Source of the DNA: Enoplosus armatus
Lineage: Eukaryota > Chordata > Actinopteri > Centrarchiformes > Enoplosidae
NCBI RefSeq assembly: GCF_043641665.1
Contig: NC_092198.1
Location: forward strand, 13,571,001-13,635,000
Direction of reading: 5' to 3'
Length of the DNA stretch: 64,000 nt
The notes under the pieces are model-generated. The model saw only the letters and a list, made by a program, of their open reading frames with translations, did no database searches and was not told the DNA's origin. Below, piece by piece: positions 1 through 11,400 of this stretch (within the stretch, counting starts at the first letter, position 1; each line of letters opens with the position of its first letter). Both the position numbers and the translations under genes were made by a program.

Positions 1-332
1 AGGTTGGGTGGGTGCAGGAGGATGGGAGGAAGGGAGGAGGGAGGGAGGGGTGCAGAGGCCTCATTAGTGTTTGAAGTGATGGAGGAGAGAGGGGCAGCAC
101 TATGAATAGACACAGAGATAAGCCTGAGCTCCAGCAGAGCTCCTGCTGCGGAGTTCAGCAGAACTTTTAGAGAGAAGACAGAGGCCTTGAAGCAGAGGGG
201 TCTTTAAGTGGGGAGGACACTAAAGATGCCTTTTACCCTATTAAAAGGCTTTTCAAGGACACCCTTCCTGCCTGTGCTGACTGCCCTCCTCCCAGGTATA
301 GGTCACTGATAACACGAAGAGGGAATATTACT

Positions 333-417
333 GGGGTGGCTGTAGCTCAGGAGGTAGAGTGGGTTGTCCACTAATCATCATTGTTTTGATGATTAGTGGA
401 CGGTCTGCAAAGCAGAC
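333..417 (+). repeat. Truncated tRNA-derived SINE head ending in two hairpins
   Basis: Bases 336-360 resemble the acceptor/D-arm of a tRNA, including a box A-like GTAGCTCAGGAGGTAGAG, as in tRNA-derived SINEs common in percomorph fish. The homology stops where box B would be expected. Instead there is a perfect 15-bp inverted repeat (366-380 and 387-401, 6-base loop), followed directly by a 6-bp one (403-408 and 412-417, AAA loop). It cannot be a working tRNA because it has no T-arm. Confidence 0.5.
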
Positions 418-544
418 TAAAACACATGCACATGCAGTACCCATAGGAATAACCAATACTGTTGAACATGTTGTTGAACACTAACATTTATTATATTATA
501 ATATATAATATAAGTATATACAGTATATATTAACAGTATAATAT

Positions 545-783
545 ATAGATGAAACGATTAGTCGATCAACAACAAATTCCGTCTGCAACTGTTTTGGACT
601 GTTGGTCGGACAAAACAAAAAGGCATTTTGAAGATAACACCTTGAACAATAAGAAGTTGGGACGAGCATTTTTCACTATTCTCTCACATTTTATAGACTC
701 TACAGTTTATTGATTAATCAAGAGAACTGTCAGCAGATCAATCAATGATGAAAGTTAAAAGCAATTGCTAGTTGCAGCCGTAA
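545..783 (-). repeat. Teleost interspersed repeat (non-autonomous, MITE-like), diverged copy
   Basis: The left end has 'cgattagtcgatcaac'. The middle has a 'ggacaaaacaaaaagg' block and 'catttttcac...acattttatagactctacag', and the right end is 'agttgcagccgta'. This order matches the abundant fish element that begins 'gggctgcaactaa' and carries 'ttatagactaaa..' internally, here in reverse orientation and decayed. Related copies lie near 30560, 40620-40911 and 44140-44604. Class assignment is from memory of the family and was not searched. Confidence 0.5.
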
Positions 784-1883
784 TAATAATAATTTGACCC
801 TTTGTACCGCAAGGGTCTGGAAATATTGCTCCTCATCCTTACTTTATTTCAAGTGGCCTGTTTGTTTCATTTTGTTCTATTTATTATGGCTGGATATCAC
901 TGGGAAATCAACTGTATTGCACAGGAAACTCGGTTGTTGTGTGTCTTGTGAAGTGTTGTTACACCCGGGCTCAGCTTGTCCATTTGCATTGTTGAGTCAG
1001 GCACGTGGCAGCTGATTGCCTCCATCATCTGTGTGAAATGTGCCTAGTCGATCCATTTTATATTGAGAAAATGAATTTTGTGAATTTTTTTTCTTTCTCT
1101 AGGACGTGTAGCACCAGCTGACAGCTGGTTTGGGCAATCTAGTCCCTGTAGGAGGCTGGGTGTCTCATAGTGTGAACAGTGTTGATCACAAGGCACCACG
1201 CTTGTCGCTGGCTGTGTTGGTGGGTTAAAGAGTTCTTATACATTTATGGTCATGAGTCAAGGGAGAATCTACTGGATGGTGGATACAGTACACTGTGAGG
1301 TGTCAATTGGGCAGCTAGTAATCTTGTTAATGTCTGGTCAGTGTGCACTCAGAATGGGGTTTAGTTCCCATGAGCAGAAAGCAAACAAAAATAATGAATA
1401 ATGAAACATTTTCCTTTGTGAGAATAGAAGGAAGGGAAATGACATTAGGAGGGAGGAAGGAAAGCTGTTTCTTTGCAGATTGTTTTGCTTTTATCTAACA
1501 TGTGATGAAGTGTCAGGCTATCAAATCCTTCATTAAACTGGACTGCATTGCCGACAGCATAGTGACCTACTTTTTTTCATTAGCTTTTGTGACTCCTATA
1601 CTCATATATCCTTGTTTGATGTAAGCAGGAAGATAACAATTGTTATGCAGTGCTGTATGAAGGGTTAAATGTTATTTTGGAGGTTATCCCTTTTTTTGTT
1701 TGTTTCTTCGTTCTCTCAGGGTCTCCTTATGACTCACCACTGCTGAATTCCCTCAACCAATGAGAATCCAGCTCTCTCTTTGCTGCCTTGCTTGCTTTCT
1801 CCTCAATGCAAAGTCAGAAAAATCACTGTTCACTGTGTTGCAGCTTTCTCTTCAAGGCTGTGACACACACACGGGAAGAGAGA

Positions 1884-1885
<2 letters not shown>

Positions 1886-1917
<32 letters not shown>
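1886..1917. repeat. (GT)16 microsatellite
   Basis: Uninterrupted GT dinucleotides in the presumed efr3b intron 1. Confidence 0.95.
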
Positions 1918-1918
<1 letters not shown>

Positions 1919-2445
1919 GTCATCTGAGCAGCATTGTTGTGACTGTTATTGTCTTGTGACCACATTCTTTCCATATCTGGCTTTCCTCAAATGTCTTTTG
2001 CACAGAATTACCTTCACTTAGCCAAGCTTCTGTTTACCAGAAGCTTCATAAAAATGAACACATCTTCATGTTTTTAATCTTGGACTCTGTTTGAACGATG
2101 GCATAACGCCAGCGCTGACATTGGTGATTTTAATTCAACATTTGGCAACTTTGCTATTCTTGTAGGGTGTTTGACTGTGCAGTTTTGTGGATGCTTGCTA
2201 TGTTTTTTTTTTGCCCTGATCACAATGAAAGCTACTGATGGGGCACCACCAGTCTGTCTTGTCTTTCCATATTCAGCAGCTCCCTATGAAATTCCCTGCT
2301 TCTCTACACATCAGCCGATCGTTTTAACCTGTAACCTGTTTTTACTGCCTTTCTGTCAGTCATACTGCACAAGTTTAATTGGCCATCTCTCTCTATCTCT
2401 TTCTTTTTTTCTCCCTCCTCCTTCCCCATCTCTTGTCTTCCTCAG

Positions 2446-5400
2446 GGGTTTGTGGTTGTTGCGGGGCTCTCAGGCCCCGGTACAAGAGACTGGTAGACAA
2501 CATCTTCCCAGAAGACCCAGAGGTGAGAAGCCCAAGTGACATTTTGTTTCTTTAGTAATGCATTTCCTAACCCACACAGCTATGCTTGTCTGAACTATTC
2601 CCCTGTCTTCTGTATGATTCTGTATAGAAATTGTGTATCCTTCTAATTTCATTTGTTCAATTATTGGTAAGGAAATTGTTATCTAAAGAAGCTCCACTGT
2701 CTTTGTAAAGATTAGCTTAGCTTTCTATGTTACTAAGTTTAATTTAGACAAGAACAGGGCACAACAGAACACATATATCAAAAATGTGAGAAGAAATTGG
2801 CAGAAATAATGAGCTGTACCAGATTTAGCTGGAAGCTTTCCATTGATTCCCTTGGCAGGTAAATACAAACACAGTGTTATAATGTCTTATGATTAAGGAA
2901 GAGTGAGGTAGAGGTGATAAGAAAACTTTGCACCGCCTCCATACCTAACTATCTTCTTCAAAGCTGTTGGTGTCAAACCACAGACGACCTCATGTTTGCT
3001 CCCGTTTTCTCTTATTAAGTGAGATCTGATACAGATGAGTCATAAAGAGAATTTATTTGGGTGGAGAAGCAGTAGCTGATTTGTTGCAGGGCAAACTTTT
3101 CATAAGTGCCTCTGTGCTACTGCAGTAACCTACTTTACCTTACCTTTACAGATCTGCAGCCAAAAACTGCAGGACACGGGACATACTAGCACACACAGAC
3201 CTAATTTCCCTGTCGTGTGTGTGCGTGCATGTGCACCTGCTCATTGTGCTCCCAAAAATGGCTTCTAAGTTAGGCTTAGACTGTAACTAACGGCATCCCA
3301 GCAGCTTGGGAATAATGAAGCCTTCTGATAACATTTACTCAAAATTGTGTAACACTGTGTGAGCATGTGGGTATGTGTGTACACATTTACTGTATTTCAG
3401 TGTTTCTCCCAGATAATTGGGGCTAAAATATAGGTTGTATTCTCTGTGTGTGTCTCCTGCACACACAAAATGTCCCCACAGTAGTGTACATTACTAGTTT
3501 AAATCGGATAGGGTATTATTGGAGTTTACCAGCGAGGAAGAGACTACAAAGAGTCTCTTAGACGTTCCTTGATTTACTCTATTAACTGTCTACAGAAGCC
3601 TGCACTGTGAGTCCAACTAGAAAATGATTGACTCTAAAACAAGACAAAAACAAAAATTCAGCTTTTCAATTAGAGGGTGTGGTTTTATAGCGAACTGCAA
3701 TATTCTGGCTGTGTGATTGCTAATGGATTCCAGCCACAGGATGTTTTAGAGAAGCAGACAGAAGCAGAGCTGTCGCCTTGTGCTGACCTCTAGAATAAGC
3801 CTCTGATGACAGGAAGAGGCCCCCTTTTCACTGCAGACATTTTGACTTGTCCTTGCAGGAAAAGCACAGGTGCAACTAATAACATTAATGAGGCCCCCAT
3901 TTCATGTAGGTGTGGCAGGAAGCCATGCTAATGAGTGGGCATGCATAATAGCAAGGCTGCGGAACTGGAAAATCTTAAATTGAATAAGGCAGCCATCGTT
4001 AATTACACCTGTGTGTAACAGAAAGCCTCTTATCCTGTTAGAGCCAATCTTGATTTAATAAAATATTATCAATACCCAGTCTCCAATAATTGATGTTTTA
4101 ATATATGTTCTTCTTTATTGTTTACATTTTGTATTACCTTGTCATTTGCAAGTGCCTTTGTCATTTAAAGTGTTAATTGTAAAGAAAAATGCTATAAAGT
4201 ACAATCTGTGATGAAGAAGTGTGACGTTACTTTAGGGTGTCATGTTGTTGACCCAACATCTAAATCAGCTCGTAGATCAGGGAAGAGTCAGTAAGGTCTG
4301 ATTGAGCTGTTTGTCTCCAACATTTAGTTGGATTTTCCTGCAGGGTTTCTTTGTAAATGATGAATGATATTCTGCCCCTGTATCACAGTTAGTATTTTTA
4401 GAGTCACTTTGCCTTGCGTAACTATGTACAGGCAACTTGGAGTGTATAACTCAACACATTCTACCAGTCCCCACGTCTCCTTCACATTGTAGTCTTATCT
4501 TATCAAACCATCAATTTTGCAGAAAGAAAACGGTGTTTACCCTACTTTCTGTTTTTTTGGGAGTGCTACTTCATCTACTGCATGTTCTTGGCTCTTGTCA
4601 GAATGTAAATGGTATCTCGGTGGACCACAGATGCTTTTAGCTCTCTCCTCTGAAGCATGTACTTCTCCTCTAAACCCAAATTGTATGAGTATAACTAGAT
4701 CACTAAGTTTCACCTCCTACTTTCCCCCTTGACCTACTTCACTGCTCTTCTGTCTGGTCAAGGGGGAAAGTAGGAGGTGAAACTTAGTGATCTAGTTATA
4801 CTCTTACAATTTGGGTTTAGAGGAGAAGTACACGCTTCAGTACACACACTATTGCATTAGCCCAGAAATGTTTATGGCCTAGTTGTGGACACACCAGCCT
4901 CATGTACATCTCCTCTGACATTATGGATGAACTACTCCTTTAGTATTCTAAACCATGTTAATGAGAAAACTAAAACTTGATTGTTTTCTCTATCATGTTC
5001 ACCCTCCCCCTCTTTTTATCTCCCCCTGTCACCGTCCTAGGATGGGCTGGTGAAGGCCAACATGGAGAAGCTGACATTCTACGCCCTGTCAGCTCCGGAG
5101 AAGCTCGACCGTATCGGAGCCTACCTGTCTGAGAGATTGTCAAGGGATGTGGCCCGACACAGATACGGGTGAGCATCACCACTCAGTCTCCATTCAAAAT
5201 AGTCACTTAAGCTGTCTCTGCCCTGACAAACTATTTGCACACAGTGTATTATTTATTCTCTGCCACACATGAACTGATTTTAAATTCAGCACAATTAAAG
5301 CTAATACATTAAAAGAATTTGATGTTGTTTTGCTATGAAGTAATAGGAAAAGTGGTGCATGGAATAGCCTTTCATCATAGAGGCAGTCCATCAAAGAGCT

Positions 5401-8400
5401 TAAGATTGTGCTTTAAAGACCCCCTTTATAGGTCAATTTAAAAGGATACATATCACATGTATCCCACATGCAGACAGGATAAGGAATTGTAAAATTATGC
5501 CATTGCATTCACACCAAGTATGTATGCGTTCTTGACACTTTTCCTTCTGTATAATCAAAAATGGAGGCAGGTTGGCCTATTTTTTAACAAAAACAACATG
5601 GCTGGATTACGGTCATCGACGGTGATGTTTCTGCACACTCTGTACTTACTTTATATGCCACAGAAGTTGTTGTTTTTTGTTTATGACTCATGACTAGGAC
5701 GCACTGCGATGATTCTCGCCAATGCAAACAGCCTGTGCAGATTACATTTACACTTGGCAGAGTCCGGCTGAAATCTGTTCAATGTGCGTGTCTCCAGAGT
5801 TTGTCTGGCAGAGCATATCACATTTTGATTTCTGCTGCTGTGTGCAGTTAGACATTTTAGTTTTATTATTATCCATATGTGAAATCCAGATGCAGATTAT
5901 ATGTTCCTCCAGGGTTAATGGTGTCATCCAGATGTTTCTTTGTCTCTTCAGGTATGTGTGCATAGCCATGGAAGCTCTGGACCAGCTGCTGATGGCCTGC
6001 CACTGTCAGAGCATCAACCTGTTTGTGGAGAGTTTCCTCAAGATGGTGCGCAAGCTGCTAGAGTCGGACAAACCCAACCTGCAGATCCTAGGAACCAACT
6101 CTGTGAGTTTCTGGAATTATATTACTAGTTACTAGAGTCTGTCAGATGTTTTATAGTTGTGTAGCTATAAAACAATTAAACAAAGAAAACCCTGCACATT
6201 ATAAAACTGATGGCTTTGTTCCTTGTTTTATGTTAAGCATTTAGCATTTTCTTTAGCTAGAACTATATTGCTTTGTGAAAGAAATACAGTATGAAAAGTA
6301 TCTTCAACAAACTGACATCACTGTGATAACTGACAGTAAATTTGTTGTCAAATCAAGTGATGTTGTATTGAACTTTCTTTCTAAGTCTTGAAACTTAGTT
6401 GTTGCATTTAGGGAGAGAGTAAAAGCACTATCCAAATTTGTTTAACGTGAAGTCTGCATGATTTCATTTAAGGTCGTTTTTCAAAGGATGTACAGTTTCA
6501 ATATGCTGTAGAAGCCAAATACAGACAATGTGTGGCTATGCCTAGCCATACATGTTTGGTCACAAGAAACTAACACAGCTTGTTTTACTGATATGAATTT
6601 AGATAAATTCCCACATCCTCAAACTGTTAGTCACTAATGTGGTTCTAATGTGCCTTAGTTTCTAAGCTTTTCTGTCGCATCAAATTCTGCCCATTTCAGT
6701 GGATTTAGGGGCATTATCCAATCAGAAGTTGACAGAGTGCATTTACTTTCCTTAAGTGATGGCACAAAGTAAAAGATGTTAACCTTGAGAGAAATACTGC
6801 ATTAGTATTTGAGGAAGATCAGAGCTCAGCAAGAGAGAGAGAGTGATGGGCAGAGGGAGTGGGTGTGATGAGTGTCCTGTGATGTGGGAAGCCGGGTCAG
6901 TGGAGGACATATAAAGGAAATCAGATTAGCTGCAGACCACACGGGCAAAGCTCTGCAGTCATCTACACAGATTGACGAGACACGCCAGCCTCAAGCTCAT
7001 AATCTTCATGCTATCAATCTCCCTTGCACACACTCATGGGTGTGTATTTAGGACAAATGCAAGGCCATGCGCTGACCCACTCATGTATACAGACACACAC
7101 ACATCAGTGCTGCATAATTAATTGTGCATCACAGTGCTATTTACTACAATAGTTGAGGAATTTTGCCGTATGTGCTCATTTAAAGCTTTGCATTTGGATT
7201 GCCTGTTGTTGAACATGAAGATATTGATTGGGATTTGTTTCACTCTAATTGTTCAGCCCATTCACTCAGGGCCGACAAAACCCTGAGCTTCCTCACACAT
7301 AGAACTATTAATACACTGTATTTTTCAGTGCAAACAGCTACCACATAGCATTTTCCCTCTTAGTGTGCGCTGTATGGCTCATCTTAAGCAGAACAGAGTC
7401 TGGGAGAGGTGAAGGGAGCGGATTAGAGAGTTTATCACCACAGGACTCAAGCATGGCCAGGTTTTCTTGCACGTTTCACTGACCTAAAACCTTGCACTGC
7501 AGAGCCCTTTCTAACACAAGCCAGCTCTTCAACACATCAGTACCTGAGTTGGTGTTCCTGTCGCCTTGCTGTTACTATTGTGGATGGCTCTGTGATAGAA
7601 AAGGTTTCTCCTGGTGTAGCCTTTGGCTGCAACAAAAATGTTCATAATCTCAGCTCTCCATCGCCTATAGTTTTAGAGGCTATTCTTAAAGCTTTCAATC
7701 AGATAAAGAGTTCGTTTCAGCAGACACAGAGTTGATGCATTGATACCTTGAAGCTGACAGTAATACTGGGCAGTTTTTGGGTATCAACTGCTGCAGCAAT
7801 TTAGTACAGCAGCTGAGCAGCTTCACAAGAGCAGTTATGGGTTCACTTCATTTAATTTGCTCAAGGGTACTTCATTTAATTTCGAAACCACTCCAAACAC
7901 TCATTTTGTACACAGGAAATAGATTCACAAAGGGCTTCTTTAGATGTTCATTTTCTACATGAACTCTTCTCTTTTTATTCTTGCATTACTGCACTAATCC
8001 AGCCTGTATTTTTGAATGGGGGATTTTTGTACTTTAATTACCATCTGCTTTGCTGAATATTCATTATAAAATTTTTGCTTCAGGTAGTTTCCTTTCTTTC
8101 TCGATTGTAAAAAACAATAATTCATAGTTCATAATTTATTAACTGGAGAATGTTGTGAAGTTAAATGTCAGTGTGTTTAAATGGTGACATTTTCTGGCCC
8201 AGTGGGAGAGCCCCCCTCTGCCCTGTGCTTTTCACTCCTAATGAGATGTTATGGCGCTGTGGTTTGACTTTGATTTAGGAGATATTCACCATGGGGATTT
8301 AGGGTTATTTCATTAAACAATGTTTAATCAAATTGAAATAAACTCTTAATAAAATCAGGCTTTTGAGGAGCGGACTTATTACTGTAAATCTCTTGAGTTG

Positions 8401-11400
8401 TAGACTTTCAGTTTGACATGAAAATGTATTTAATTCCCCCCCGTCTCTTCTTCCCTTCCCAGTTTGTGAAGTTTGCCAACATAGAAGAGGATACACCATC
8501 GTACCACCGCAGTTATGACTTCTTTGTGTCGCGCTTCAGTGAGATGTGCCACTCTAGCTTCGAGGACCCTGACATCCGCACCAAGTGAGTGGACAGATGC
8601 TTGATTGCACTAGAGGAAGAATTATTGTTGTTTTTAGACGACTTCAGGAAGTCTTTTTTTAGACTACTGCTGCCCCTGGACTTTTTTGTTTCTCCTTAAA
8701 CAAAATTAAATCCTTTTTAAAGTGATCGTGTTGTCATCTGCTGAAAATAGACAAAGTGACATCTTTGAACAGCTAAATATAGCTTTGCAGAATTAAAGGG
8801 TAACAGCCAAACACTGACAGATACAGACAAAAAAACTGTGATTTCCTAAATATAATCATCCATTTATAGATTCAGTTACCAGTCAAATGATGTCTGCGTC
8901 TGTCACCTCCAGGATCCGCATGGCAGGTATCAAGGGCCTGCAAGGTGTGGTGAGGAAGACTGTGAATGATGAACTGCAGGCCAACATCTGGGACCCTCAG
9001 CACATGGACAAGATTGTCCCCTCTCTGCTTTTCAACCTGCAGAGTGGAGAGCGCACAGAGAGGTGAGTGTTCAGAAGGAAAATGTCAACTGATTGTGTTT
9101 TGTATGTTGCTGTTCATCAGACCTGTCACAAATATTTAATGGAAATGTCCTAGTGTTCTTTTTTTAAAATCTACTGTATGCAAGTAGATTCATCTACTTG
9201 CCATATCCCGGTGGTTTTTCAGATCACTTCATTCCCTTCATATGGCTTATATGACCATATTTAATGAGATAATGTGGATTATGTAGAAAATGGATGGAAG
9301 ATATTACCTACTAAAAGGCTCAAACACACTGCAAGTCCTTCCATTAAGTTTAACAGCCTGTTATAAATATTAGCTACTGTTACATATTTTGCACTTTTAT
9401 TGAAGTTACAAAAAATCCTTTCTGCAGTTTAAGGCTGGTAAATATGGCCCCTGATGTTACCGTGTCATCCTCACACAACAGGCCAGCCTGTGCCAACGTG
9501 TGGTGAGAAAGGTGATGACCCAAAACGGGTCCGCGTTGACCCGCGTTGACCCGCCTTGCCCTGGTCACACAGTCCAGAGCCCTTGTGTTGTAGCCGATTG
9601 GTGCTTGTTTGTCTTATGTTAGACCATATTTGTCTGGTCAGCCATCACCCACATCATTCATCATTATTGTCATCACTGAATGAACCCACTGACAGCTCTG
9701 CGCCCCACCTGCAGCATCCAAGGACAAAGAGACCAGGGGATTGGAGGAAAAAGGGGGAGAGCATGAACAGAAATAGTGCAATGGATGGAGAAAAAAAAAA
9801 GCCTCACAAGCATTGAGAGCTGGAGTTTGCCAGAGAGAGAGAGAGTGAGAGTGAGTGAGTGAGTGAGTGAGTGAGTGAGTGTTTGGAGCCTCCCTCCTCC
9901 CTCGCTTGGCAGCCTTCCACATACTGAAATTCGCTTTGACGTCAATGCTGAGATGTGAAGGTTAGGGGAGCAAAGGGGGAGGGCATCAAGAAGAACATTG
10001 GAAGATTGGGTATACGGTAGATAATAGAAAGTAGAGTGATGGAAATGGAGAGGTTATTGAAAGAGAGAGACAGATGGACAGTAAGGGACAGAGACAGACT
10101 GACACATTTCCCTCTCAGCTTCCCTTCGCTCTGTGTGTGTTATGAGGTCTGCGCCTGCTGTGCATCCTCCATTCCTCCCCACTTTGAGTTCAGCCACAGC
10201 AGTCAGTACAGAGTCTAATTAAACTCACAGATGGTGCATTTTTCTCTACATTAATCCCCATGCACATGTCCAAGTTCATTTAAAGATCAACTTCAGGCAC
10301 AGCAAAGCCTCCTGACAGTTGAGACTAATTTCTGTGGGAAGTTTATTTCTGGAGATACTAAAATCTGTTATGTGTGTTATACCTCAAGAACAAATGCCAA
10401 CATGATTGATTGGTTTTAATGTGTTGTGTGAAGGTGCCTGAAGTCTTTATGTTCCCCAAGCAATTTTATTATTGCCTCAGCAGAAAACGATCCTCACCTT
10501 AAACACGCCTTGTACACACTCCAGACTGAAAAACAGCCTCTGTGAATTGTTTGATAAAAGCAGATGTGAGATCAGATTGTAGTAGCCATATAAGCTTTGA
10601 GATGACGCTGATGCAGATTTTTTTTCTAATGCCAATTATTTCCAAATCATTAGACAAAACTGTGCAGTGAGAGGCTATTAGGGTGACCTCAGAATGAAGT
10701 CTCCTGTGGGTGTTTTAAGATGCACTTTTCAATTGGACAGGGGCCAATGAGAGTGGCTGCACAAATGATAAACCTTTCAACAACATTTCCACATTTGCAG
10801 CGCTAAAAGAAAATGGCTTAATTGAAGTTATTATTAATCCTGTATTTCTTTCTTGGTCTTCTTTTATTGGATTTGAGTGAAGTTTGAGGAGCCACTGAGA
10901 GACAGGAAGTCACATTTCCTCCACAGCAGCAGCAGCAGGAGAGATGAAAGAGTTAGGCTGTTAATAAATAATGTCATCATTGCTGGACCACCCGAGGCTA
11001 GTCATGACCAAGATAGAGTTATTATGGTGGAGGTTTTAACTATGCATGAGGATAAAGAAAGGCTGGACACAGTGTGAGTGCCCACACACATGTATACAAA
11101 CTTAGACACAGACATGTCCCCCATGGTGATAACCGATGTGCAACACAAATGTCTACACACACGACGGTCACTTCATTTTCACTGCAGACAAAACTGCAGG
11201 GGAAAAAAGTCCGGAGGAAGGCTGCAGCGACACAGCAGTCTAGAGAGCATTCGGTGTAAAATTGAGCCTTTGTGGAAATGTTAGTGTTATTGAATCAAAC
11301 TGATTTCAAACTCTTGCCTCTTCTCTCCCTTCTCTCTCTCTCTCTCTCTCTCTCTCTGTACCTCTCTTCCACCTCCCGACTCGCCTTCCCCTCCCTCTCT

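Larger units (their letters stand above)
1..2445. other. Non-coding sequence upstream of the first visible efr3b exon (probably intron 1)
   Basis: No exon with splice signals and recognisable protein was found here. It is probably intron 1 of efr3b, because the exon starting at 2446 begins with the last two bases of a Gly codon. The missing start exon only needs to supply about ATG-Tyr-G plus the 5' UTR, and I could not locate it in this stretch. The region holds a purine-rich start, a truncated tRNA-type SINE with hairpins (333-417), an AT-rich patch (480-545), an interspersed repeat (545-783) and a (GT)16 run (1886-1917). Confidence 0.6.
2523..5040 (+). other. efr3b intron with candidate conserved element and a foldback
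   Basis: The donor GTGAGA follows the exon ending at 2522 and the acceptor CCTAG precedes 5041. No extra exon was recognised. Two things stand out: a stretch near 3840-4060 with clustered homeodomain/POU-like motifs, and a near-perfect inverted repeat at 4651-4839 (both listed separately). Confidence 0.8.

Noticed and set aside
336..408. tRNA gene suggested by a box A-like sequence
   Set aside because: There is no T-arm or box B and no cloverleaf. The 3' half is replaced by inverted repeats, so it is a SINE fragment.
4437..4732. Small ORFs over the foldback
   Set aside because: They follow the inverted repeat by chance and have no protein similarity or start context of note.
4651..4839. miRNA precursor
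   Set aside because: The arms are 84 bp and almost perfectly paired, unlike the roughly 60-80 nt imperfect hairpins of animal miRNAs, and no known miRNA seed was recognised.
6905..7010. TATAAAG in an efr3b intron as an internal promoter
   Set aside because: No leader with a usable donor joining the next exon was seen, and the motif is frequent in AT-rich DNA.
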